A DNA stretch of 39,350 bases, from contig JACRNN010000204.1 in the NCBI GenBank assembly GCA_016234955.1, positions 1 through 39,350 on the forward strand. Reading direction: 5' to 3'. The DNA comes from Deltaproteobacteria bacterium. Its GTDB lineage: Bacteria > Desulfobacterota > GWC2-55-46. The notes beneath the pieces were generated by a model. The model was not told the DNA's origin and made no database searches. It was given only the letters and a program-made list of their open reading frames with translations. The translations under genes and the position numbers were made by a program. Shown piece by piece: positions 32,000-39,350 of the stretch; within the stretch, counting starts at the first letter, position 1, and each line of letters begins with the position of its first letter.

Positions 32000-32733
32000 T
32001 TGGCTGGAAAAAGGCAAATCGATACCGGGCAGCTTACTAACTTTGAAGGGTTAGAGAACGACAACTCCACCGCCGTTTGACGCCCGGCCAGCTTCTCGAT
32101 GCAATGAAAAGCCTCCGGCAGGCGGTCCTTTATGCTTCCGGCCCTGTGGGTGTCGCTCGCCAGTATATGCGCAAGGTTGTTTTTAACCAGCGCCTTCACC
32201 GCGCCCTTGACCTTCCTGCCGTACTCGCCGAGCAGGCTGCCGGCGTTTATCTGCACAAGCACTCCCCTGTCCACGAACTCCTTGACGGCCGTATAATCCC
32301 TTATGACCTCGTCGCACCTCTCCGGATGGCACCAGATAGGGGTTATGCCCGAAGTCATCAGCTTGAAAAAGACGTCATGGGCGTACATGGGTATGTCATA
32401 TGGAGGGAACTCTATCAACGCGTACTTCCCCATGCCGTTTATCGTGAGCCTCCTGTCGGAGAGCACCGCCGGCAGGTCGTGGCTGAACCAAAGCTCAGCC
32501 CCGAGGGCTATGGCTATGCCGATATTCCTGGCGGCCACAGCCTCCTGAAGCTCCTTGAAGAGGCAGGCCACTCTATCGAGGTCCATGCCGCTATACGGGA
32601 AGTGCGGGGTCAGGACCACCCCCCTGACCCCGGCCTCAGCCGCCTCTTTCATTATTACGAGGGACTCGCCCAGGTCCCCGGCGCCGTCGTCCACGCCGGG
32701 AAGGATGTGGGTATGTATGTCGAAAAATTCCAT
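31996..32733 (-). CDS. PHP-domain protein-tyrosine phosphatase, CpsB/CapC/YwqE family
   Basis: A 245-aa metal-dependent phosphatase that in this family dephosphorylates the Tyr cluster of BY-kinases such as Wzc/CpsD. The family signature DIHTHILPGVDDGA is at residues 5-18. Further metal ligands lie in VVLTPHFPYSG, LGAELWFSHDLP, TPIWCHPERCDEV and ILASDTHRAGS. It starts 25 bases after the wzc-like stop and overlaps the O-antigen-ligase-like gene by 4 bases, so kinase, phosphatase and polymerase are probably made together. CpsB-type phosphatases are best known from Firmicutes, whereas Gram-negative Wzc usually pairs with a Wzb-type low-molecular-weight phosphatase; none of that type is present here. 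Confidence 0.93.
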   Translation of the reverse strand: MEFFDIHTHILPGVDDGAGDLGESLVIMKEAAEAGVRGVVLTPHFPYSGMDLDRVACLFKELQEAVAARNIGIAIALGAELWFSHDLPAVLSDRRLTINGMGKYALIEFPPYDIPMYAHDVFFKLMTSGITPIWCHPERCDEVIRDYTAVKEFVDRGVLVQINAGSLLGEYGRKVKGAVKALVKNNLAHILASDTHRAGSIKDRLPEAFHCIEKLAGRQTAVELSFSNPSKLVSCPVSICLFPAK

Positions 32734-32758
32734 AGTAGGCCCCGATCGGATGTCCCGT

Positions 32759-34954
32759 CTACTTGTACTGCTGATAATAATAGTAGTAGGAATGCCTGCT
32801 GGTGGAGACCTTGTTCAGAGCGGCGCCTATAACGTTTATCCCCGCCTTGGTAAACAGTTCCATGATATCGGCGATATGCTTTTTCTTGGCCTTGCCGCTC
32901 TCTATCACCAGGATGACCCCGTCTGCGGCCCTGCCTAATATCACGGCGTCGCTGGCCGCCAGGATCGGCGGGGAATCGATGATCACAAGGTCGTATGCCT
33001 CTTCCATGTCCTTTATCAGCTGGTGCATCTTCTTTGACTCGACGAGCCTGGCGGGGTCCGGCGGGATAGGCCCCGTGGGGATTATGCTCAACCCCTCCAC
33101 GCCGCTGTCCAGACGGACGGCGTTTTCATCCGCCTCACCCACGATGAAGCTGGTAAGCCCGATCGTCCTGGGCACGTTGAAATATACGGTGATCCCCGGC
33201 CTTCTCAGGTCGCCGTCTATCAGAAGCACCTTCTTGCCTTCGGTGGCCGCCTGTATGGCGAGGTTCGAGGCGAAGAAGCTCTTGCCCTCGTCCTGCACAG
33301 AGCTTGTCACAACGATGCTCTTTGGCGGTTTGTCGGTGGTGGCGAACCTTATGCTGTTACGTATGGTCCTCAAGGACTCCCTGATGGGCGACCTCGGGTC
33401 CGCCTCGTTGATGAGCTTAGGCTCCTTTTTCTTCAACATGAAGACGCTTCCGAGGTAGGTAAGGTGCTTTACGGCCTTGACGTCATCGGAGGTGCAGACG
33501 GAATCGTCGAGGTATTCTATCAGGAGGGCCGCGCCCATCCCGAAAGGCGCGCCGAGGACTATCGCTATGATCGTATTGAGAAAGAGGTCCGGGTGCCTGT
33601 GCTTGGAGTCGTTCCTGTCGTGGACTATCGCCGGCTCCACGATGTATATGCTTGAGACCGCCATGGATTCGGCCATGCCCATCTGGTAGCGGTACTTCAG
33701 CATGGAGTTGTATATGTCCTGCGTGACGTTCACCGAGAGTTGGAGCTGGGCGTAATCCGCCGACTTCCTCGGCAGGGTCATCAACTCGCGCTCATACTTC
33801 TTTATGATTACCGGCAGGGCCTGGTTCTGGCTCTCAAGCGAGGCCATGTCCACGTAATATCCGGCGAGTTTTACCGAGACGTCCTGGTAGACCGGGTCTA
33901 TGCCCACGGTCTCGCTGCCGAATATCTTCTTGAGCTCCTTGTCGAGCAGGTCCTTTGACTCGTTGATCTTGTTCCGTATGTCTATAACGGCGGGGTGCTC
34001 GCCGGTGTATTTCGTCCGCGACTCGGCAAGGCTCAGGTAAAGGTCCCTCAGCGTGACCTTGAGGTTCAGGACCATCTCGTTGTCCTTCATCTGTTCGGAG
34101 GTCTTCTGGTACTTGGGGATGGCGCTCAACTGGGACTCGGCCCTGGATATCGACGCCCTGTCCTTGAAGATGGCGACGTTGTTGTCGGAGACCTGCTTCC
34201 TGTAGTCCGATATCCTCTGCAGGAGGTTCGTCGTCTCGGTATCGAGGTTTACGGTCTGCTCCTTCTCCTTGTAGTCCTTGAGCTCCTTTAGCGCGTTCTG
34301 GTATTCAGCCCTGGTCCTCTCTATGTTGGCCTCTATGAATTTGGAGACGCCCTTGTAGTCCTCCCTTACCCTCTTCAATTCGTCTCTGATAAAGGCATCG
34401 GCCATCTTGTTCGCCAGGGCGGCCGCCTGGACATTGTCCGGTGAAACCGCCTCTATTTCAATAAGGTCCGTCGATTCGTTCTGTTCGAAGTCGACGTGCG
34501 GCCTCGGTAATATCATGGCGAGGACGGAGGAGTCGAGCAGGTCGTCGGCCGTCATGACCTCTTCGGTCGACTCCACGTTGACGCCGAGGAGGCGCAGAAA
34601 AGGCCTCAAGAGGGGGATCGCCTTCATTATCCGCGCCCTTGTCCTCTCCCTCGTGACCTTGAGCTCGGATACGACCCTCTCGGCCACGGGCCTCACTCCG
34701 GCGAGGGCAAGGTAATCGGCCCTGTCGGTGTCGGTTAAGGCGGTGGTGGAGGAAGTCCCTGAGCTCTGCAACCCTATGCTTGAGAGGATGGAAGAAGAGG
34801 CCGCGGACCTGCGCAACAGCACCTGCGCGGTCGCGTCATACCACGGCGTTATTAAAAGCGAGCCGGTGACTATCGTGAGGAAGACGGCAAAAAACAGGAT
34901 TATAGCCGTCCACCTCCTCCTCCAGAGGATTTCGAGAATATGTCTAAGTTCCAT
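32759..34954 (-). CDS. wzc: Polysaccharide co-polymerase/tyrosine autokinase, Wzc-like
   Basis: A 731-aa inner-membrane protein combining chain-length control and tyrosine kinase. Residues 1-35 hold the first membrane helix (AIILFFAVFLTIVTGSLLI) and begin the Wzz domain (DATAQVLLRR). Residues 195-400 form periplasmic coiled-coil helices, and the second membrane helix is at about 459-480. The cytoplasmic BY-kinase has Walker A SSVQDEGKS at 551-559, Walker A' DGDLRRP at 580-586, Walker B IIDSPP at 658-663, and a C-terminal Tyr cluster at 723-727 with Tyr730 for autophosphorylation. The Walker A loop reads QDEGKS in place of the common PGEGKS. AGGGGAATCAA before the ATG supports the start. It lies between the Wza-like exporter and its likely phosphatase. 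Confidence 0.95.
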   Translation of the reverse strand: MELRHILEILWRRRWTAIILFFAVFLTIVTGSLLITPWYDATAQVLLRRSAASSSILSSIGLQSSGTSSTTALTDTDRADYLALAGVRPVAERVVSELKVTRERTRARIMKAIPLLRPFLRLLGVNVESTEEVMTADDLLDSSVLAMILPRPHVDFEQNESTDLIEIEAVSPDNVQAAALANKMADAFIRDELKRVREDYKGVSKFIEANIERTRAEYQNALKELKDYKEKEQTVNLDTETTNLLQRISDYRKQVSDNNVAIFKDRASISRAESQLSAIPKYQKTSEQMKDNEMVLNLKVTLRDLYLSLAESRTKYTGEHPAVIDIRNKINESKDLLDKELKKIFGSETVGIDPVYQDVSVKLAGYYVDMASLESQNQALPVIIKKYERELMTLPRKSADYAQLQLSVNVTQDIYNSMLKYRYQMGMAESMAVSSIYIVEPAIVHDRNDSKHRHPDLFLNTIIAIVLGAPFGMGAALLIEYLDDSVCTSDDVKAVKHLTYLGSVFMLKKKEPKLINEADPRSPIRESLRTIRNSIRFATTDKPPKSIVVTSSVQDEGKSFFASNLAIQAATEGKKVLLIDGDLRRPGITVYFNVPRTIGLTSFIVGEADENAVRLDSGVEGLSIIPTGPIPPDPARLVESKKMHQLIKDMEEAYDLVIIDSPPILAASDAVILGRAADGVILVIESGKAKKKHIADIMELFTKAGINVIGAALNKVSTSRHSYYYYYQQYK

Positions 34955-34984
34955 TTGATTCCCCTACGCGCAAAGTTTTGAAGT

Positions 34985-35755
34985 CTATTTGGCCGGGATG
35001 GAAAGCGGCGTCGTGGCGCCGTCCTTGCCCGTAAGGACGTTCTGGACCTGCGGCCACAGCACTATCCCGCTCTCCAGGTTCACTACAGGCGAAAGTATCT
35101 TGCCCAGGTGCGAGAAGTACCAGCTGACGTCCGCTATCGTCACCGACGGCACGTAGACGATGTCCCCGCCGCGTATAGGACTGTTTTCAGCCTTCGCATT
35201 GCCGGCGAGCAGGCTTGAGATGTTGACGGATTTAACCTCGGCCTTCTCTCCCGCGCGCCTTATCAAAAGCACGTTCTCGAGCTTCGCGTCCAGGGTGGCC
35301 CCGCCCGCCTTGGCGATGGCCTCCATCATGGTCACGCTGGAATCCACCGTGAACACGCCGGGGCTGTTTACCTGGCCGAGCACCATCACCTTTTGGCTCT
35401 GGACGGTTGATACGTTGATGGTTATCTGCGGGTCCTTGAGGTACTTCGAGAGCCTCGCGGTCATATCGTCCCTGAGCTTGAAGATGGACATGCCGCCGGC
35501 CTGCACGTCCCCTATCAGCGGGAACATTATCTTGCCGCCCGTGTCTATCTTGAGCGTCCTATGCAGGTCGTCGTTCCTGTATATCGTTATATCGACCGTA
35601 TCGCCGGGGCCGAGGATGAACTCGGAAATCCTTACCTCCTCTATCGGCGGCTTCTCCTCCTTCTCATCGACCTTGACCGGCGCGGAGGCGCACCCGGCGA
35701 GAACGACCATTATAAATACCAGGCCGATATGGATTGTCCCTTTTAGATATTTCAT
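34985..35755 (-). CDS. wza: Polysaccharide export outer-membrane lipoprotein, Wza-like
   Basis: A 256-aa lipoprotein. The start is placed at 35755 so that the protein begins with a lipoprotein signal (MKYLKGTIHIGLVFIMVVLAGC, lipobox LAGC); AAAGGG lies upstream, and the longer frame to 35812 overlaps the preceding gene. The Poly_export domain follows (EFILGPGDTVDITIYRNDDLHRTLKIDTGGKIMFPLIGDVQAGG), then an SLBB domain (VMVLGQVNSPGVFTVDSSVTMMEAIAKAGG ... GGDIVYVPS). Wza proteins form the outer-membrane/periplasmic channel for capsule or exopolysaccharide. It is shorter than E. coli Wza (about 380 aa) and seems to hold one SLBB domain, like short Wza/GumB types. Its gene directly precedes the wzc-like gene, as usual. 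Confidence 0.93.
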   Translation of the reverse strand: MKYLKGTIHIGLVFIMVVLAGCASAPVKVDEKEEKPPIEEVRISEFILGPGDTVDITIYRNDDLHRTLKIDTGGKIMFPLIGDVQAGGMSIFKLRDDMTARLSKYLKDPQITINVSTVQSQKVMVLGQVNSPGVFTVDSSVTMMEAIAKAGGATLDAKLENVLLIRRAGEKAEVKSVNISSLLAGNAKAENSPIRGGDIVYVPSVTIADVSWYFSHLGKILSPVVNLESGIVLWPQVQNVLTGKDGATTPLSIPAK

Positions 35756-35787
35756 ATGTACGCACCCTTTCATGCCGCAACGCGCTT

Positions 35788-36948
35788 TCACAGCTTCACC
35801 ATTACCTTGCATTCGTTCCTGTTTACGGAGGCCTTGAGCGCCTCTATCGCGCCGTCGAAGGGGAACCTCCTGGAGATCATGGGAGAGGGGTCGAGCCTCC
35901 CGCGGGAAATGAGGCTTATGATGTTCGGGAATATGCCGTACCCCGCGTGCCCCCTTGCCCCCACTATCCTGTTCGCGCCTGATACAAGCCGGTCCAGATG
36001 CATGGGTGTGCTTGCGGCCGCCCGTCCGAGATATATGATCCTGCCCTGGCTGGCCATCGACCTCTCCATCTCCGGTATCGTGAGAGGGGCGGCCCCGGCG
36101 GCCTCGACCTGCACCCCGGCCCCCTCTCCCCGTGTAAGCTCCATGACCTTATCCGACGGGCTCTGTCCGCCCAGCCCCCTTGAATTGAAGGCGTAATCGG
36201 CGCCCATGCGCCTTGCGGCCTCCACCCTGCCGTCATAGACGTCGAAGGCTATTATAAGGGACGCGCCGCAGACCCTTGCAAGGGCTATGGCCCCGAGCCC
36301 TATGGGGCCGGCGCCGTGCACCACGACGGTCGCGCCGGGGAGGAACCCCCCCCCGGCCACGAAGATCCCGTTATACGCGCACCCTATCGGCTCGATAAGC
36401 GCGCCGATGTCGAAGATATCCTCCTCGGGGTACGCCTCCCTCAACCCGTCTATCTTCCAGCAGTACCTCTCGTTGACGGCTACGTACTCGGCGATGGCCC
36501 CGTTAACGCTCAGGCCCAGGAGCTCCACGTTCTCGCACTGGTTCGGCGCCCCGCCCCTGCATGAGCGGCAAAGGCCGCACCACATTACGCTCTCCACGGC
36601 CACAAGGTCGCCCTTTTTAAGGTTCGCGGCCTTTCCGCCGGTCTCCTCCACCACCCCGGAGAACTCGTGGCCGAGTATGCACGGGAACCTGGCCAGACCC
36701 GAAAAGAGTATATACCCGTCTCCGTCCGTCTCGTACAGATGGGTGTCGGAGCCGCAGACCCCGCATGATTTGACGCGGATGAGCACCTCGGTGTCCTCGG
36801 GCGCCGGCGCCGGGGTCTCTCTTATCTCGAAGACCGGGTCCTTCCAGACCTTGCTCCCGACCAACGCCCTCCTGCTCGCGCTCTCCCGCGCGCTCAAGGG
36901 GTAGCCCTCCCTCGGCTTCCACTGCGCGTCGACGAAAAGCGCCTTCAT
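35788..36948 (-). CDS. Zinc-dependent MDR dehydrogenase, scyllo-inosose 3-dehydrogenase-like
   Basis: A 386-aa medium-chain dehydrogenase. Catalytic zinc region: SCGVCGSDTHLYE and LGHEFSGVVEE; structural zinc Cys: WCGLCRSCRGGAPNQC; NAD(P)-binding motif: VVVHGAGPIGLGAIALAR. Several stretches (GSKVWKDPVFEI, DGDGYILFSGL, ENVELLGLSVNGAIAEY, VGARGHAGYGIFPNIISLIS) follow closely, from memory, the Thermotoga TM0412-type scyllo-inosose 3-dehydrogenase, which oxidises an inositol-derived keto-cyclitol. A sugar- or cyclitol-nucleotide precursor role is therefore plausible. The ATG at 36948 is preferred over a GTG at 36954 because it overlaps the ligase stop as ATGA. Its place between the acyl-CoA-type ligase and wza suggests it provides or modifies a building block of the polymer. 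Confidence 0.85.
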   Translation of the reverse strand: MKALFVDAQWKPREGYPLSARESASRRALVGSKVWKDPVFEIRETPAPAPEDTEVLIRVKSCGVCGSDTHLYETDGDGYILFSGLARFPCILGHEFSGVVEETGGKAANLKKGDLVAVESVMWCGLCRSCRGGAPNQCENVELLGLSVNGAIAEYVAVNERYCWKIDGLREAYPEEDIFDIGALIEPIGCAYNGIFVAGGGFLPGATVVVHGAGPIGLGAIALARVCGASLIIAFDVYDGRVEAARRMGADYAFNSRGLGGQSPSDKVMELTRGEGAGVQVEAAGAAPLTIPEMERSMASQGRIIYLGRAAASTPMHLDRLVSGANRIVGARGHAGYGIFPNIISLISRGRLDPSPMISRRFPFDGAIEALKASVNRNECKVMVKL

Positions 36949-38456
36949 GCGCACTCCATCTCAAGCGCCTTTTTGTTTATCTTGCCGCTCCCGGTCTTAG
37001 GAAGCTCGTTCCTGAACTCTATTATCCTCGGGACCTTGTAGTGCGGGAGCCGGGCCCTGCAGAACTTGAGTATATCTTTTTCCGTGACGGCCCTGAAACC
37101 CTTCAAGGCTATTATCGCCTTGGGCACCTCGCCCCTCAGGTAATCCTTCGCCGCTATCACGGAGACCTCCTTGACGTCGGGGTGCTCAAGGAGCGCCGCC
37201 TCTATTTCAGCGGGGTAGACCTTGAGCCCGGCCACCTTCATCATTCCGGTCCTTCTCTCGACGAAGTAGAAGTTCCCGTCCTTGTCCTTCCTGCCGAGGT
37301 CGCCGCTCCGGTACCAGCCGTCCCTGAAAGGGTCCTTGTCCGCGGTGACTTCCTCGTAGTACGAGCCTACGACGCCGGGGCCCCTGAAAATCATCTCCCC
37401 GACCTCTCCCGGCGGCAGCTCCCGCCCGTTCTCATCGACTATCCGCACTTCATAGGAGCGGCACGGCCTTCCGATGGAGCCTGGGATTATCTTCTCCCCG
37501 AAGCGGTTGGCTATCGCTATGCCGGTAGTCTCGGTGCTCCCCCACACCGGTATGATATCCGCGCCGAGCTTCTTCCTGAAGGCCCGGATGAGTTCCTGGC
37601 GCGTGTACATGCCGCCGCTCTCCGGTATCCTCAGGGAGCTCAGGTCATAGGTCCTGTATTCGAGGAGCTCAAGGAGGTTCTCGTACATCGGGGCAAGCCC
37701 CATGACGCACGTCACCCCGTGCCTTGAGACGGCCTCGGCGAGCGATTTAGGCGATATCCTGTCGACAAGCACCATCGTCCCGCAAAGGTATAGCGCCCTG
37801 GCGAATATCTCGTGAGGGTGCGCGAACGGCGCGAACATGCAGAGATGGACGTCGGAGGCGGTGAGCGCGAGCGCGTCCACGGAGGCGAGCGTGTTCCAGT
37901 ATATGTTGGCGTGCGTAGTTACCGCGCCCTTTGATTCCCCGGTCGAGCCGGAGGTGTAGTTCAGGTATACGGGGTCGTCCGCCTTTATGTCAAGGGATGG
38001 GGCGGCGGGCGCGCCGGTGAAGGGCAGGTCGTTGAGCGAGAGCCGCCCCTCGACCTCTGCGTCCGAGACTATGACCTTGACATCGAGGCCCGGGCAGAGC
38101 GAGACGGCCTGGTCGGCCAACGGCAGGAAGGAGCTGTGCACCAGGAAGGCGCGCGGGGTTATGGCCATGAGTATCGCGGATATCTTCTCGGCGTTGAGCT
38201 CGAAGTTGACCGGGGCGGCCAGCGCCGCGGCCTTGGCCGCCGCCAGAAAGCCCATTACAAGCTCGGGGACCCTCGGCATCATCATGGCGACCCTGTCGCC
38301 CCTCCCGACGCCGAGGCCGATCAGCCCTCCGGCAAGCCCGTTTACCCGCCGGTCGAGGGCCGAGTACGATATCCTCTCGTCGTAATATAATATCGCGTCC
38401 TTCTCAGGCTCAGAGAGGGCGTTTTTCTCGATCATCTCAACAAGCGTCATTTCCAT
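36945..38456 (-). CDS. AMP-dependent synthetase/ligase (acyl-CoA synthetase-like)
   Basis: A 503-aa ANL-superfamily enzyme that activates a carboxylic acid as acyl-adenylate and then normally as a CoA thioester. Motifs: A3 P-loop YTSGSTGESKGAV at 168-180, VWGSTETTGIAI, A8 hinge GWYRSGDLGRKDKDGNFYFVERRTGMMKVAGLKVYPAEIE, and A10 PKTGSGKINKK with catalytic Lys492. The length and motif set are normal for class I acyl-/aryl-CoA ligases; no carrier-protein domain is attached. The substrate cannot be read from the sequence. It is translationally coupled to the MDR dehydrogenase and follows the priming sugar transferase by 77 bases, so it may activate an acid used to acylate or substitute the glycan. 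Confidence 0.88.
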   Translation of the reverse strand: MEMTLVEMIEKNALSEPEKDAILYYDERISYSALDRRVNGLAGGLIGLGVGRGDRVAMMMPRVPELVMGFLAAAKAAALAAPVNFELNAEKISAILMAITPRAFLVHSSFLPLADQAVSLCPGLDVKVIVSDAEVEGRLSLNDLPFTGAPAAPSLDIKADDPVYLNYTSGSTGESKGAVTTHANIYWNTLASVDALALTASDVHLCMFAPFAHPHEIFARALYLCGTMVLVDRISPKSLAEAVSRHGVTCVMGLAPMYENLLELLEYRTYDLSSLRIPESGGMYTRQELIRAFRKKLGADIIPVWGSTETTGIAIANRFGEKIIPGSIGRPCRSYEVRIVDENGRELPPGEVGEMIFRGPGVVGSYYEEVTADKDPFRDGWYRSGDLGRKDKDGNFYFVERRTGMMKVAGLKVYPAEIEAALLEHPDVKEVSVIAAKDYLRGEVPKAIIALKGFRAVTEKDILKFCRARLPHYKVPRIIEFRNELPKTGSGKINKKALEMECA

Positions 38457-38533
38457 CGCGTCATCCAGGGTGTATTGAGCCGCCTGACGGTCATCCGAAA
38501 AGGCCCGTCGACAAGCATAGCGAGCTGAGAATT

Positions 38534-39350
38534 TTAATAGGCGCCGGCTTTTTGAAAGACGACCTTTACCGTCTTGAACAGGATTTTGAGGTCGAGCCAG
38601 AGCGACTGGTTCTTCACGTAATCGACGTCATAGCGTATCCAGTCGTGGAACGAGGCCTCGCTCCTGCCCTGTACCTGCCAGAGGCCGGTTACGCCGGGCT
38701 TCACCTTGAGCCTGATCGACCTCCAGCTCGGGCTGAACTTCATCTCGTCCATTACAAGGGGCCTGGGTCCCACGAGGCTCATCTCGCCGCGCAGGACGTT
38801 TATGAGCTGCGGCAGCTCATCAAGGCTGGTCTTTCTGAGCTTCTCCCCGATGCGCGTCACCCGCGGGTCGTTGAAGAGCTTGAACATCGGGCCGTCGACG
38901 TTTTTTTCGGCGACGAGTTTTTGCTGGAGAGAGGGGGCGTCCTTGACCATGGTCCTGAATTTGTACATCACGAAGTCCCTGCCGTCCTTCCCGCACCGTT
39001 TCTGGCTGAAGACGCACGGCCCCTCGGAATCGCGCTTTATCATGGCGCAGATAAGAAGCATCACGGGCGAAAGGAGCGCGAGGAGGACGGCGGAGGCCAA
39101 TATGTCCATAAGCCTCTTGGTAAAGAGGAAGGCCTTGTGTTTTAAACTCCCGAAGTTGAGCTTGAGGGACTCGGTAACTCCCCTGAGCTGGTACCTCGAC
39201 GGCACGAGATTCAAGTCCCCGAGCCTCAAGTCCTCCACCACTATCTTGTTCTCGAATTCATCCTCCGAGCACACCCTCACCCCCCTGCCGGCGATGCAGT
39301 ACTTGAGTGAGGAATCCTCCTCCATCTCGCACCCGTCAAGCAGGATGCTC
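38534..39350 (-). CDS. Polyprenyl-phosphate sugar-1-phosphate transferase (priming enzyme), 5' end outside window
   Basis: The first step of the polymer pathway: it transfers a sugar-1-phosphate to undecaprenyl phosphate at the inner membrane. The frame stays open to the right edge (upstream codons read ILLDGCEMEE), so the ATG at 39325 is probably internal and the N-terminal CoA_binding_3/membrane part is missing. Counted from that ATG: a conserved membrane hairpin (RLMDILASAVLLALLSPVMLLICAMI) at about 70-95, then VFSQKRCGKDGRDFVMYKFRTM, TSLDELPQLINVLRGEMSLVGPRP, KPGVTGLWQVQGRSEASF and DYVKNQSLWLDLKILFKT, all signatures of the bacterial sugar transferase (WbaP/WcaJ/EpsL) family. Which sugar it uses cannot be told. 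It is the most upstream visible gene of the locus. Confidence 0.93.
   Translation of the reverse strand, partial: SILLDGCEMEEDSSLKYCIAGRGVRVCSEDEFENKIVVEDLRLGDLNLVPSRYQLRGVTESLKLNFGSLKHKAFLFTKRLMDILASAVLLALLSPVMLLICAMIKRDSEGPCVFSQKRCGKDGRDFVMYKFRTMVKDAPSLQQKLVAEKNVDGPMFKLFNDPRVTRIGEKLRKTSLDELPQLINVLRGEMSLVGPRPLVMDEMKFSPSWRSIRLKVKPGVTGLWQVQGRSEASFHDWIRYDVDYVKNQSLWLDLKILFKTVKVVFQKAGAY

Noticed and set aside
38457..38533. Third fragment of the REP-like repeat (GCTCGCTATGC on the - strand)
   Set aside because: Only 11 bases match, with no palindrome nearby, so chance is a sufficient explanation.
1..39350. CRISPR array, toxin-antitoxin pair, prophage or complete IS
   Set aside because: No regularly spaced direct repeats with unique spacers, no small paired genes of known toxin families, and no transposase or phage structural genes were found.

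Overview
The window is a GC-rich bacterial chromosome segment from a Gram-negative organism (outer-membrane lipoproteins, Wza-type export, heptosyltransferase and lipid A-type acyltransferase families). The mix of a NapC-type tetraheme cytochrome, CysD/CysN, an acetylene-hydratase-like molybdopterin enzyme, DUF362-ferredoxin proteins and many B12-binding radical SAM enzymes suggests an anaerobic or facultative Desulfobacterota-like ('deltaproteobacterial') lineage. That taxonomic call is inference from gene content and style, not from a marker search.

Layout. Two genes on the + strand open the window: the 3' part of glnD (PII uridylyltransferase) and the overlapping xerD. Everything else is on the - strand. 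Between the converging gene sets (2655-2957) lies a REP-like repeat, with a shortened copy at 4768-4815. Then come an outer-membrane barrel-like protein, a stand-alone Lrp/AsnC ligand-binding domain, a tetraheme cytochrome, a tRNA-Arg(CCU), cysN and cysD, an alkaline-phosphatase-superfamily enzyme and a large Mo/W-bisPGD oxidoreductase.

From 10804 to the right edge, read right to left (the direction of transcription), lies one long polysaccharide/cell-envelope locus: priming sugar transferase (partial), acyl-CoA-type ligase, scyllo-inosose-dehydrogenase-like enzyme, Wza-type export lipoprotein, Wzc tyrosine kinase, PHP-type phosphatase, O-antigen ligase/polymerase, secreted beta-propeller, Wzx-type flippase, AP-superfamily enzyme, LpxL-like acyltransferase, three consecutive B12-binding radical SAM proteins, sulfatase-like lipoprotein, second LpxL-like acyltransferase, a MITE-like element, alpha/beta hydrolase, GT9, DUF362-ferredoxin protein, fourth radical SAM protein and GT2. 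Many neighbours overlap by 1-4 bases, mostly as ATGA junctions, which indicates translational coupling.

How it fits together. The right half is a recognisable Wzx/Wzy-type exopolysaccharide system (prime, flip, polymerise, export, kinase/phosphatase control). The left half of the locus (about 10804-26646) is not explained by that model. It is rich in B12 radical SAM enzymes, has two acyltransferases lacking the usual acidic catalytic residue, and has phosphodiesterase/sulfatase-fold enzymes. It may make or modify an acylated, possibly phospho-substituted envelope glycan or glycolipid. This module is the best candidate for an undescribed system in the window. No CRISPR array, prophage or complete insertion sequence was seen.
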